Shown: positions 45,453 to 54,866 of the stretch, one piece after another | How the letters are laid out: every line of letters starts with the position of its first letter | How positions within the stretch are numbered: position 1 is the first letter of the stretch | Assembly (NCBI GenBank): GCA_003278525.1 | Contig: QCEQ01000002.1 | Location: 1 to 64,000, forward strand | Length of the DNA stretch: 64,000 bases | Reading direction: 5' to 3' | Origin: Prochlorococcus sp. AG-355-P16 | GTDB taxonomy: Bacteria > Cyanobacteriota > Cyanobacteriia > PCC-6307 > Cyanobiaceae | Program-made: the position numbers and the translations under genes | Notes under the pieces: model-generated | What the model saw: the letters and a program-made list of their open reading frames with translations, nothing else | The model's database searches: none | What the model was told of the DNA's origin: nothing

Positions 45453-46393
45453 CCAGAGATAGTGCTAAATTGGCTGCCTGTTCTTTGAACGTTTAAGAAA
45501 GGTGCTCTGCTAGCTACACCTGAATTCTCCCATGCTTTTACCATGGCTTGACTAACATTTTTACCATTTTCTTTTTTACACAAAGCTATGATACTTGGTC
45601 CAGCCCCACTAATTGCGCAACCCAGAGCTCCTGCATTTAGTGCGGCATCTTTGACTTCTAGTCCACCTTTAATAAGTTTCCACCTGTAGGGTTCATGTAG
45701 CTTATCAAACATTCCCTCTTTTATAAGTTCCTCATTTCCTGCTTTTAAACCATTTAGCAACAAAGTAAGTGCCCCCATATTTGTCACTGCATCAGAAATA
45801 GGTACATTCTTAGGCATAACCTTTCTTGCTTCGCTTGTGCTTAGACGCATTGCAGGTATTGCTATAACAGCTTTAATTGAATCGTGCCAATCACATCTAA
45901 TGATTCTCCATCTTTGAGAAGAGGACTTAGCTGTTAAGCAAAGCCCACCTAGAAGGGAGGGAACTACATTATCAGGATGACCCTCTATATCAATGGCAAG
46001 TTCAAGGAGTTTTTCTTTAGGCAATGGAGAGTTCATTATTGCATTTGCTCCGATTAGTCCAGCAACAATTGCTGTAGCACTACTTCCAAGTCCGCGAGCT
46101 GGCGGCACTGCCAACTTAACTCTTGCTTCAAGTGCAAAAGGATCCATATTTGCGCTTTCCCATACTTTCTGAGCTGCTCTAAAGACTAAGTTTTCAGGTC
46201 CTCCTCTTAAGTGATTACCATCTGCACTTTCCATTATTAAATCAAATCTATCTCCACCACCTTCAATTCTTGTAAAAATGAACTCATTATACAAATCTAA
46301 TGCTGCGCCAAGACAATCAAATCCAGGCCCTAAATTTGCAGTTGTGGAAGGAACCGTTACTCTTATTTTTTTACCTACTTCAGGGTTAGACAT
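45446..46393 (-). CDS. thrB: Homoserine kinase
   Basis: This 315-residue GHMP-family kinase phosphorylates homoserine for threonine. STTANLGPGFDCLGAALDLYN is the substrate block, PPARGLGSSATAIVAGL the ATP loop, and CAISGAGPSIIALC the third GHMP motif. It is at the end of a five-gene run (RHH-like gene, trpS, thrS, glk, thrB) with a 7-base gap after glk. Confidence 0.96.
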   Translation of the reverse strand: MSNPEVGKKIRVTVPSTTANLGPGFDCLGAALDLYNEFIFTRIEGGGDRFDLIMESADGNHLRGGPENLVFRAAQKVWESANMDPFALEARVKLAVPPARGLGSSATAIVAGLIGANAIMNSPLPKEKLLELAIDIEGHPDNVVPSLLGGLCLTAKSSSQRWRIIRCDWHDSIKAVIAIPAMRLSTSEARKVMPKNVPISDAVTNMGALTLLLNGLKAGNEELIKEGMFDKLHEPYRWKLIKGGLEVKDAALNAGALGCAISGAGPSIIALCKKENGKNVSQAMVKAWENSGVASRAPFLNVQRTGSQFSTISGK

Positions 46394-46400
46394 TTTCTTA

Positions 46401-47435
46401 CTAAGTTTTCAAAAGCATTTTTGCTCTGCAGGCTGCACTAAAAAGTCCATACTCTTCATCTAAAATTACTTTAATTGGAATTGTTTTAAGAATATCTTTT
46501 AATCTCCCTTTGTCGAAGAATCGTTTCATAAATAAATCTGATTTAAAGTTCTTTAGATGTTTTGATGCTGTCCCTCCAGAGATCCATAACCCGCCATAGC
46601 AAAGTTCTTGAAGAGCAATATCTCCTAATAAAGAGGCATAAGCTCCTACCCAAATCTCCTCTACTTCATTCATTAGCTGATCACCTTCGTTCGAAAGATT
46701 ACAAATTTTTTTAGGGAGTTCTTTTCTTAGAGAATCAGAAATTTTCATTCCTTGGAAGTATTTTTGTAGCGGATGGTCCTCAGCATCAGATTTGCTAAGT
46801 CTCCATTCAGCTATTCTTGATAAACCAATACCACTAACTATTCTCTCACAAGATATTCTTTCAACATTTAGAGACTTTTTGAGCCATACTTTTAGTTCCC
46901 ATTCTAATTCTGACTTTGGCGAAAATTCAACATGTCCTCCTTCGCTAGCTAAAACTTTTACATATTTTTCTGATATTATTCCTCTTGAAATTCCCAAGCC
47001 AGTCCCAGCTCCAACAATGGTATGCAAATCTTTGTTAGTTTCTTTAGGCTTTGTCACATTTTGGATTGTAGAATATTGATTTTTTTTTAAATAAGGTATT
47101 CCATAAATTTGGACTGCGAAATCATTTATTAGTTCGCAGCTTTTAAAATTAAATTTATTCTGTAAAGCATATCCAGAAATATTCCATGACAAGTTAATAA
47201 TTTTTGCTTTGTTGTTAGATAAAGGACCAGCTACGGCGAAACATGCAGAAGAAGGATGAGTAATATTTTTGCATTCATTTTTTAGAAAATCTTCTAAAAT
47301 TAGTTCAAATGAATTCCAATTAGAAGATATATACTTCTTTTTGAATATTAATTTAGGCGAATTATTATTTTTTACTTTTTCGAATATTCCTAATAGAACC
47401 TTTGTACCTCCTAGATCACAAGCGAGAAAATTCAT
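46401..47435 (-). CDS. glk: Glucokinase
   Basis: This 344-residue ASKHA kinase phosphorylates glucose. FLACDLGGTKVLLG is the phosphate-1 motif. Other blocks are LINDFAVQIYG, a VGAGTGLGISRG adenosine loop and EGGHVEFSP (glucose-binding). The ATG at 47435 is chosen because the family begins just before LACDLGGT and the upstream ATG (47453) would overlap thrS. Confidence 0.92.
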   Translation of the reverse strand: MNFLACDLGGTKVLLGIFEKVKNNNSPKLIFKKKYISSNWNSFELILEDFLKNECKNITHPSSACFAVAGPLSNNKAKIINLSWNISGYALQNKFNFKSCELINDFAVQIYGIPYLKKNQYSTIQNVTKPKETNKDLHTIVGAGTGLGISRGIISEKYVKVLASEGGHVEFSPKSELEWELKVWLKKSLNVERISCERIVSGIGLSRIAEWRLSKSDAEDHPLQKYFQGMKISDSLRKELPKKICNLSNEGDQLMNEVEEIWVGAYASLLGDIALQELCYGGLWISGGTASKHLKNFKSDLFMKRFFDKGRLKDILKTIPIKVILDEEYGLFSAACRAKMLLKT

Positions 47436-47445
47436 ATATTTGATT

Positions 47446-49362
47446 TTATTCAATTCTTCCTTTTTTTTCTATTAATTCATCCATTAATTTGCATAGATTA
47501 GGTAAATTGAAAATTCCTAAATTTTTCCCATTCAAAGCTCTTAAGGCGACAGAATTAATTTCCTCTTCTTTATCTCCAATAACTCCAATTAAAGGAACTC
47601 TCCCGAGAGTTGCCTCTCTTATTTTATATCCTATTTTTTCGTTCCTAATATCAACTTTTGATCGGTAACCATTATTATTTATTAAATCATTAAACTTTAA
47701 ACATTTTTCAATATTTCTATCAGTAATGCTCAATAAAATTATTTGACAAGGAGCAAGCCAAATTGGAAATTTTGCCTCATATTGCTCAATTAAGATTCCT
47801 ATAAATCTCTCAAAGGATCCAAGAATTGCTCTATGGAGCATAACTGGATTTCTTTTTTCATTATCAATATCTACATAAGTTGCATCCAATCTAATAGGCA
47901 TTGAGAAGTCAACCTGAATAGTTCCACATTGCCAGACTCTATTAAGACAATCTTTTAATGAGAATTCTATTTTTGGGCCGTAAAAAGCACCTTCACCTGG
48001 TTGGAGTTCCCATTCTAAATTCTTATTGTCGAGAGCTTTGGTAAGAGCTTCTTCTGATTTATCCCAAATCTCTTCACTACCTACCCTTTTTTCAGGACGA
48101 GTTGATAATTTGATAATGATCTCATCAAAACCAAAAGTTTTATATACTTCGAAAACAAGTTCTATAAAAGTAGACACCTCTTCTTGAATTTGCTCTTCTG
48201 TGCAGAATATGTGTGCATCATCTTGAGTAAAGTTTCTTACTCTCATTAAGCCGTGCAGTGCGCCAGAGGGCTCATTTCTGTGACAAGAACCAAATTCAGC
48301 AAGACGAATAGGTAAATCCTTATAACTTTTTAAACCTTGATTAAATACTTGAATATGGCATGGACAATTCATTGGTTTAATTGCATAAGTTCTATTTTCT
48401 GATGCAGTAGTGAACATATCTTCCCTAAATTTTTCCCAATGACCGGATTTTTCCCAAAGAGATTTATCAACTGCTTGTGGGGTTTTAATTTCTAAATAAT
48501 CATTTTTTTTAAGAATTGCTCTTATGTATTTTTCCAGTACTTGGTAGATTATCCATCCATTTGGATGCCAAAAAATCATGCCTGGAGATTCTTCTTGTAT
48601 ATGAAAAAGTGAATGTTTTTTTCCAAGTTTTCTATGATCCCTTTTTTCTGCTTCTTCTATTCTTGTTAAGTAGTCAGTGAGTTCTTTTTCTTTTGCCCAT
48701 GCAGTTCCATAAATTCTCTGTAATGATTCATTTTCGCTATTACCTCTCCAATACGAACCTGATAATTTAAGTAATTTAAAGTGTCTCAAATGTCTAGTAT
48801 TTGGTACGTGAGGCCCTCTGCACATGTCGATATATTCTTCGTGTTTATAAAGATTAATTAGGCCTTCATCAGTAATATCTTCAATTATTCGTAATTTAAA
48901 AGTCTCATCTCTTTCTTTAAAAGTTCTAATTGCTTCTTCTTTAGAAACTTGAAGAATTTCTACATCATAGTTTGTCTTGATTAAGCTGTTTATTCTTTCT
49001 TCAATTTTAATCAAATCTTCAGGAGTAAATCTGTATTCAGAAAAAATATCGTAATAAAAACCATCTTCAATTACAGGCCCAATAGCCATCTTAATATTTG
49101 GATAAATTTGTTTAACTGCATGACCAATGAGGTGAGCAAATGAATGTCTTATTATTTCAATTCCTTCTTTATCTTTTGATGTGATGATTACAACTTCGGA
49201 ATCTTTACTTATAGGAATAGTTGCATCAAGGAGAATATCATTTACTTTTCCAGCAATTGTTGCTTTAGCTAATCCAGCACCTATACTCTTTGCAATTTCC
49301 AAAATAGTTACGGATTTTTCGAAAACCTTTTTTGAACCATCAGGTAAGGTAATTATTGGCAT
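47446..49362 (-). CDS. thrS: Threonyl-tRNA synthetase
   Basis: This 638-residue class II synthetase has a TGS domain (1-60) and an editing domain with [16 protein letters not shown] and a later [10 protein letters not shown]. The catalytic domain carries zinc ligands in [11 protein letters not shown], plus [11 protein letters not shown], and an anticodon-binding C-terminal domain follows. It is 3 bases downstream of trpS. A threonine theme is shared with thrB two genes on. Confidence 0.97.
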   Translation of the reverse strand: MPIITLPDGSKKVFEKSVTILEIAKSIGAGLAKATIAGKVNDILLDATIPISKDSEVVIITSKDKEGIEIIRHSFAHLIGHAVKQIYPNIKMAIGPVIEDGFYYDIFSEYRFTPEDLIKIEERINSLIKTNYDVEILQVSKEEAIRTFKERDETFKLRIIEDITDEGLINLYKHEEYIDMCRGPHVPNTRHLRHFKLLKLSGSYWRGNSENESLQRIYGTAWAKEKELTDYLTRIEEAEKRDHRKLGKKHSLFHIQEESPGMIFWHPNGWIIYQVLEKYIRAILKKNDYLEIKTPQAVDKSLWEKSGHWEKFREDMFTTASENRTYAIKPMNCPCHIQVFNQGLKSYKDLPIRLAEFGSCHRNEPSGALHGLMRVRNFTQDDAHIFCTEEQIQEEVSTFIELVFEVYKTFGFDEIIIKLSTRPEKRVGSEEIWDKSEEALTKALDNKNLEWELQPGEGAFYGPKIEFSLKDCLNRVWQCGTIQVDFSMPIRLDATYVDIDNEKRNPVMLHRAILGSFERFIGILIEQYEAKFPIWLAPCQIILLSITDRNIEKCLKFNDLINNNGYRSKVDIRNEKIGYKIREATLGRVPLIGVIGDKEEEINSVALRALNGKNLGIFNLPNLCKLMDELIEKKGRIE

Positions 49363-49365
49363 AAT

Positions 49366-50382
49366 TTATTTCTCCACTTCAAAGAATCCTAATTTTGATT
49401 TGACTCTCTTTAATGTTTTATTTGCTAAATCTTCAGCTTTTTCCTTCCCTTCATCAAGGATTTTATTTAACTGATACGGATCATTAATTAAAATTTTATA
49501 TTTTTCCTGAATAGGTTCTAGAGATTCTATAAGTTTTTCAGTAATTAGTTTTTTAAATGTCCCCCATCCAATCTCGGAAAATTCATTTTCACATTGAGAA
49601 ATTTCTTTGCCAGATAATATTGAATAAATCATCAAAAGATTTTGAGACTCCGGCCTTTCAGGATTGTTAAATTCTATACCGATATAACTGTCACTTTTTG
49701 CTCTTTTTATTTTTTTCGTAATTATTTCAGGAGCATCTAATAAGTTAATTCGACTTCCTTCATTAGGATCACTTTTGCTCATTTTTTTTGAACCATCAAT
49801 CAAACTCATTATTTTTGATCCATTCTTCATAATAATTGGTTTAGGTATTTTTAAAATATTTTTATCCTTACTAAATCTGGCATTAATTCTTTGTTGTGCA
49901 ATATCTCTGGCAAGTTCAAGATGTTGTTTTTGATCTTCACCCACTGGTACGAAGTCAGCGTCATAAAGAAGTATGTCAGCAGCCATAAGTATTGGATAGT
50001 CAAATAATCCAATAGATACATTATTCCCCTGTTGGATGGACTTTTCTTTAAATTGAATCATTCTTTCCATCCAATTTATTGGGGTCATGCAATTTAATAT
50101 CCAACAAAGTTCTGAATGTGCAGAAATCTGACTTTGGACAAAAATTGAGCATATCTTTGGATCTATCCCACAAGCGACATACAAAGCTGCAGTAGTAAGA
50201 GTATTCTTGGATAATTCTTTTGGTTTATATGCAGCTGTGATTGCGTGTAAATCAACTACACATAGAAATGTCTCATATTGATCCTGAAGCTTAACCCAAT
50301 TATTTATGGCCCCAAGCCAATTCCCGATATGCAAATCACCAGTTGGTTGAACTCCTGAAAGAATTCTTTTTTTATTTTCCAT
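49366..50382 (-). CDS. trpS: Tryptophanyl-tRNA synthetase
   Basis: This 338-residue class I synthetase has the HIGH-type motif TGDLHIGNW near residue 15 and KMSKSDPNEGS near residue 200. The dimer and anticodon helices follow to the C-terminus. Its start overlaps the end of the ribbon-helix-helix-like gene by 11 bases, and thrS follows 3 bases after the stop. Confidence 0.97.
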   Translation of the reverse strand: MENKKRILSGVQPTGDLHIGNWLGAINNWVKLQDQYETFLCVVDLHAITAAYKPKELSKNTLTTAALYVACGIDPKICSIFVQSQISAHSELCWILNCMTPINWMERMIQFKEKSIQQGNNVSIGLFDYPILMAADILLYDADFVPVGEDQKQHLELARDIAQQRINARFSKDKNILKIPKPIIMKNGSKIMSLIDGSKKMSKSDPNEGSRINLLDAPEIITKKIKRAKSDSYIGIEFNNPERPESQNLLMIYSILSGKEISQCENEFSEIGWGTFKKLITEKLIESLEPIQEKYKILINDPYQLNKILDEGKEKAEDLANKTLKRVKSKLGFFEVEK

Positions 50383-50794
50383 CCTCTTCTACTTCGCTAG
50401 ATTGGATCTCTTCAGTTGATGTATTTTTTACAGGTCTTGCAAAAGGGTCAGGCACTGTTTTTGTCTTTTCTTCATAAGGATTTTGTGATTGTCTATTCGG
50501 AGATGAGTTTTTATTATTTTTTGCATATTCTGTTATTGATTCAATCAATTTTTCGTCTTTGAGCATTTCGCTAAGTGTTCTAACAGAGAAACCTAGAACT
50601 GCAACGGTAGATCTCAATTGAAAGGCCTCTTGTATTGATTTAACAGCTTTCATTTCGTTATCACTTAATCTTATGCGGAATCCTCCTCCATCTCTTCTGC
50701 CGCCAGACCTTTCCAGGAAATTAGATCTTTCATTTTTAGAACGACCCCTATAATTTTCTTGTCCAGGATTATTGCTGAAATTTGAATTAGACAT
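50372..50794 (-). CDS. Ribbon-helix-helix-like protein with Arg/Gly-rich N-terminus
   Basis: This 140-residue protein has an Arg/Gly/Asn-rich, probably disordered N-terminus (1-38). A segment then reads as strand (FRIRLS, 39-44), helix (residues 45-59), a turn and a second helix (62-80), the order of a ribbon-helix-helix DNA-binding domain. An acidic, Pro- and Ser-rich tail ends in EEDGK. I do not recognise the family; the fold is inference. It overlaps trpS by 11 bases at the head of the operon. Confidence 0.6.
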   Translation of the reverse strand: MSNSNFSNNPGQENYRGRSKNERSNFLERSGGRRDGGGFRIRLSDNEMKAVKSIQEAFQLRSTVAVLGFSVRTLSEMLKDEKLIESITEYAKNNKNSSPNRQSQNPYEEKTKTVPDPFARPVKNTSTEEIQSSEVEEDGK

Positions 50795-50959
50795 CTTGAT
50801 GTTTCTTAAGTTATTTAAATAGTCTATTAACTTAGCATCTTGTTATGCAATAAGTCTTTGAAAAAGCCTTAATTTTTTATCTTTTGATTAACGACTTATG
50901 AATTTTTGCTTTTCTCATTCATAACTTGCATTAAAATAAAATTAGAAAAATAAAGTATT

Positions 50960-52294
50960 GTGTTTGATATTAGTAAAGAAAACCTTTTAAAGGATTTCAT
51001 AAAGTTTCCGAAAAAAAATCTAATTATTATTCTATTATTATTAGGTTTTGGAGAATGGTTTGTCAGTGACCTAATTCATTATGCAGGAGGCTCAATAGGA
51101 TTTTTTGCATTGTGTTTGGGGGGATATTTTTACTTGAAGAATGAAAAGCCTAAATTTAATGAGCCAAATAATCTAGATGGTTGGATAAATCTATGCAATC
51201 AAGATTTAAATTTTTTTGAAGAACTTGAAGCAACAAATGAATTAGAAAAACAGAATTCAAAAAGACAAAAAACACTTGAATCTACTCTTAATAGATTTGA
51301 AAAAGAAAAAATAAGTTGCATTGGACAAAAAGATTATCAAAGTTGTCAGTCTGTTTTAAAAAGTCATTTTAAAGTAGATAAGTTTGACTTTGATTTTTAT
51401 GAAAATCTGCCTAAATATAATTCTTCTCAAGTTATTCCAGAAGAAGCTTTGAAAAGTGATGCAATTTTGTATTTTTTAAACTTGCCTTTGTCGGCAAATG
51501 ATTTTTTGTGGCTTGAAAAGTTTCCTAAAAATATGCCAATCTGGTTGGTGGCTTTAACGTCCAACGAAATAGAAGCCAAAAATCAGATAGAAGATCTAAA
51601 GTCGCAAATTTCAAGTGATTTTATAAATAAAATTATTACTTTTGATGTGAATAAGAATGAAATAATAAATATACCTTTTTCGTTAAGGAAGTTTTTCTTA
51701 AGTTCATCTAAAAATATTGAAAATACAAAAAAAAGGCTTTTGAAAGAACTTCATGTTGCCTGGCAATCTGAAATTGAAGGGATAAGAAGAATGCAGTTAA
51801 AAGTTATACAAAGAAAAAATCAAATTCTTGTCGCGACAACTGTTTTCTTATCTCCTATCCCATCAATTGATGTTATGGCAATGACAGTACTAAATTCATT
51901 AATGATTAAAGAAATTAAGTCTATATGGGGATGTAATTGGTCTCCTGAAATTTTAGATAAAGTTTCTAAAGAGATTTTAAAGACCGCAATTGCTCAGGGA
52001 GTTATTGAATGGAGTGGACAGACTCTAATTGGCATAACAAAATTACATGGACCAAATTGGCTTGTCTCTGGAACATTTCAGGCTGTCAGTGCTGCTTATT
52101 TAACAAGAGTAGTATCAAGTTCTTTGGCTGATTTTATGGCAATAACAAAAGGAGTAGAAGAACCTGATTTGGATTTTATAAAGAAAAATTCTGACAAAAT
52201 TGTTGAAAAAGCTTTTGAAAAAGAAAAAATAAATTGGCAAGGATTTATTTCTGATCTTAGAAAACCATTTATGAAAATATCTTTTAGTTCATAA
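50960..52294 (+). CDS. DUF697 membrane protein with degenerate GTPase-like middle
   Basis: This 444-residue protein has two N-terminal membrane helices (about 22-60). A Lys/Glu-rich coil follows, then a region resembling a GTPase core without a P-loop (SDAILYFLNLPLSANDF, PIWLVALTSNE). The C-terminal DUF697 domain (about 285-420) is recognisable from VFLSPIPSIDVMAMTVLNSLM and GVIEWSGQTLIG. The start is GTG at 50960. It lies 19 bases before mntC, so a role linked to manganese uptake or the envelope is possible. Confidence 0.75.
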   Translation: MFDISKENLLKDFIKFPKKNLIIILLLLGFGEWFVSDLIHYAGGSIGFFALCLGGYFYLKNEKPKFNEPNNLDGWINLCNQDLNFFEELEATNELEKQNSKRQKTLESTLNRFEKEKISCIGQKDYQSCQSVLKSHFKVDKFDFDFYENLPKYNSSQVIPEEALKSDAILYFLNLPLSANDFLWLEKFPKNMPIWLVALTSNEIEAKNQIEDLKSQISSDFINKIITFDVNKNEIINIPFSLRKFFLSSSKNIENTKKRLLKELHVAWQSEIEGIRRMQLKVIQRKNQILVATTVFLSPIPSIDVMAMTVLNSLMIKEIKSIWGCNWSPEILDKVSKEILKTAIAQGVIEWSGQTLIGITKLHGPNWLVSGTFQAVSAAYLTRVVSSSLADFMAITKGVEEPDLDFIKKNSDKIVEKAFEKEKINWQGFISDLRKPFMKISFSS

Positions 52295-52313
52295 TCTATT
52301 TTGAAAGTTAAAT

Positions 52314-53213
52314 ATGAGAAAAAAAATTCTTTTTATTAGTTTATTACTTCTTCTTTCTATTACTTCAGGCTCATGCAAGAGAATATCAAATAAAAATGAA
52401 AGTAAAGAAGAAATATTAGCAAGTTTTACTGTTTTGGCGGACATAATTAGAAATGTTGCTAAAGATGATTTTATTGTTAGATCAATAACTAAACCTGGAG
52501 TTGAAGTTCATGGCTACCAACCAACTCCTAGCGATTTGGTAAATGCCTCTAATGCTTTTGTATTTATTGATAATGGATTTGGATTTGAATTATGGGCTGA
52601 AAAATTTGTTTCTAATTTAAATGTTAAAAGAATTACTGTCGCGGAAGATTTAGATCCTATTTTTATTAGTGAAGATTTTTACAAAGGGAAACCCAATCCT
52701 CATGCCTGGATTTCTCCAAAAAGAGGGATCCTATACGTAGATATTCTGGTGGATTCTTTATCAGAATTGAGGCCATCCAAAAGGATATTATTTGAAGAAA
52801 ATGGAAAAATTTATAAAAATAAACTCTCTAAAATAGATAAAGAATTCTCACTTTTTATTAATAACTTAAATAAAGACAGGAGGTATCTAGTAAGTTGTGA
52901 AGGTGCTTTTTCGTATTTAACAAATGATTATGGATTAGAGGAAGTTTATTTATGGCCAGTTAATGCTGAGAGTCAAATTACGCCGAAAAGAATGACAAGA
53001 ACAATTTCACTAGTTAAAGAAAAAAATGTCCCATCTGTATTTTGCGAAAGTACTGTAAGTAACGAATCTCAAATGATGGTTGCAAAGGAAACTGGGGCTA
53101 ATTTTGGAGGAAATCTTTTTGTTGATTCATTATCTGATGATAGTGGGCCTGCTAGCTCATATATAAAAATGCTTGAGCATAATTTGGATTTAATTAAAAA
53201 AGGGCTTTTTTGA
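52314..53213 (+). CDS. mntC: Manganese ABC transporter substrate-binding lipoprotein
   Basis: This 299-residue cluster A-I binding protein has a lipobox TSGSC (Cys21). Metal ligands are visible: His in VEVHGYQPTP, His in NPHAWISPK, Glu in SCEGAFSYLT and Asp in LFVDSLSDD. There is no His-rich loop of the ZnuA type, and the C-terminal half tracks Synechocystis MntC closely. It delivers Mn2+ to the permease from the periplasm. The operon order is mntC, mntA, mntB. Confidence 0.88.
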   Translation: MRKKILFISLLLLLSITSGSCKRISNKNESKEEILASFTVLADIIRNVAKDDFIVRSITKPGVEVHGYQPTPSDLVNASNAFVFIDNGFGFELWAEKFVSNLNVKRITVAEDLDPIFISEDFYKGKPNPHAWISPKRGILYVDILVDSLSELRPSKRILFEENGKIYKNKLSKIDKEFSLFINNLNKDRRYLVSCEGAFSYLTNDYGLEEVYLWPVNAESQITPKRMTRTISLVKEKNVPSVFCESTVSNESQMMVAKETGANFGGNLFVDSLSDDSGPASSYIKMLEHNLDLIKKGLF

Positions 53214-53216
53214 ATT

Positions 53217-53981
53217 ATGGAATCAATCAATTATCAAAACTTTAGGATTGATGCAGAAAATATTTGTGTAGATTACAACGGTAAGGTGGCTTTGTATGAT
53301 GCCAATTTAAGATTAAAACCTGGCCAGATTTGTGGGTTAGTAGGGATGAACGGGGCTGGCAAAACAACTTTTTTTAATGCTTTAACTGGCTTTGTAAATA
53401 TTTCAAAGGGAAAAATTAGAATTAATGGAGAGTCTGTAAGATCTGCTCAAAAAGATCAAACAATTGCCTATGTTCCTCAGAGTGAGGGAATTGATAGTCA
53501 ATTTCCAATAAATGTTTGGGATGTTGTGATGATGGGAAGATATGGTTCGATGAATATTTTTAGATGTCCTAGAGAGTCTGATGTTCACGCGGTTAAAGAT
53601 GCTATTGAGAGAGTTGATCTTACTGATCATTTATCTACACCTATTGGAAACTTATCTGGGGGTCAAAGAAAAAGAACTTTTTTAGCTAGAGCAATTGCGC
53701 AGAGGGCGTCAATATTACTCCTTGATGAGCCTTTTTCAGGTGTTGATATAAGAACTGAAAAACTTATCTCGGAATTATTTATTCAATTTAAAAATGAGGG
53801 GAAAACTATATTATTATCAACGCACGATATGATTCATGTTCGTGAATTTTGTGATTTGGTTCTTTTAATAAATAAAACTGTTGTAGCCTATGGCGAGACC
53901 TCTGAAGTGTTTACTCCTGAAAATATTACAACTACTTTTGGAGGAATCTCACCTGATTTCTTGTTTGGACCTGAATCCTAA
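53217..53981 (+). CDS. mntA: Manganese ABC transporter ATPase
   Basis: This 254-residue ATPase has GMNGAGKTT (Walker A), LSGGQRKRTFLARAIAQ (signature), ILLLDEPF (Walker B) and STHDMI (H-loop). Its place 3 bases after mntC and 12 before mntB makes it the energy subunit of the manganese uptake system. Names follow the Synechocystis convention, in which MntA is the ATPase. Confidence 0.88.
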   Translation: MESINYQNFRIDAENICVDYNGKVALYDANLRLKPGQICGLVGMNGAGKTTFFNALTGFVNISKGKIRINGESVRSAQKDQTIAYVPQSEGIDSQFPINVWDVVMMGRYGSMNIFRCPRESDVHAVKDAIERVDLTDHLSTPIGNLSGGQRKRTFLARAIAQRASILLLDEPFSGVDIRTEKLISELFIQFKNEGKTILLSTHDMIHVREFCDLVLLINKTVVAYGETSEVFTPENITTTFGGISPDFLFGPES

Positions 53982-53993
53982 ATTTTAAATTTT

Positions 53994-54866
53994 ATGGAGC
54001 TCTGTTCTTTTTTAACTTTAGATTCATTCATAACAGATCCTTTAACTCATGACTTTATGAGAAAAGCACTTCTTATGAGTTCATTAGTGGCAGCTGTTTG
54101 TGGTTTCCTATCTAGTTATTTAACTCTTAAAGGATGGGCTTTAATGGGAGATGCAGTTTCACATTCAGTAATGCCCGGTGTTGTGGTTGCTTATGCATTA
54201 GGTCTTCCTTTCTCATTAGGGGCATTTATTTTTGGAGTTGGTTCGGTTGCATTGATAGGGTTTATCAAGCAGAAATCTAGGGTTAAGGAAGATACTGTTA
54301 TTGGGTTGGTATTTACTGGATTTTTCGCTCTTGGAATTGTATTGGTTTCTAAGATTAAAAGTAATATTGATCTGCACTCTATCCTTTTTGGCAGTCCGTT
54401 AGGAATATCACTTTCAGATGTAAAACAAACCATATTCATTTCATTTTTGGTAGTAATCCTTTTATCAATTTTTAGGAAAGATTTAATGCTTTATTGTTTT
54501 GATCCTAGGCATGCAAAAACAGTTGGAATTAACGTATTGTTTCTTCACTATTTACTCCTCACGTGCTTGTCTTTGGCAGCAGTTGTGGGCTTGCAATCTG
54601 TTGGAATTATTTTGGTAGTTGCGATGTTGATTACGCCAGGGGCTACAGCATATTTACTTACGGATAAGTTTGACAATATGACAATAATTTCAGTATTAAG
54701 TGCAATTATCTCGAGCCTAATAGGAATCTACATTAGTTTTTGGTTTGATCTTGAAACAGGTGGATCAATTGTATTAGCACAAACTTTTATATTTTTATTC
54801 GCTTTTTTATTCGCTCCAAGATACGGAATATTTAAGTTAAAGAAATTTTTTGCTGGTTATAAATGA
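53994..54866 (+). CDS. mntB: Manganese ABC transporter permease
   Basis: This 290-residue ABC-3 family permease has eight or so hydrophobic helices. Family features are LKGWALMGDAVSHSVMPGVV near the N-terminus and VGIILVVAMLITPGATAYLLT in the C-terminal part. Its TGA overlaps the ATG of the DUF4336 gene by 4 bases (ATGA), so translation of the two is likely coupled. Confidence 0.88.
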   Translation: MELCSFLTLDSFITDPLTHDFMRKALLMSSLVAAVCGFLSSYLTLKGWALMGDAVSHSVMPGVVVAYALGLPFSLGAFIFGVGSVALIGFIKQKSRVKEDTVIGLVFTGFFALGIVLVSKIKSNIDLHSILFGSPLGISLSDVKQTIFISFLVVILLSIFRKDLMLYCFDPRHAKTVGINVLFLHYLLLTCLSLAAVVGLQSVGIILVVAMLITPGATAYLLTDKFDNMTIISVLSAIISSLIGIYISFWFDLETGGSIVLAQTFIFLFAFLFAPRYGIFKLKKFFAGYK

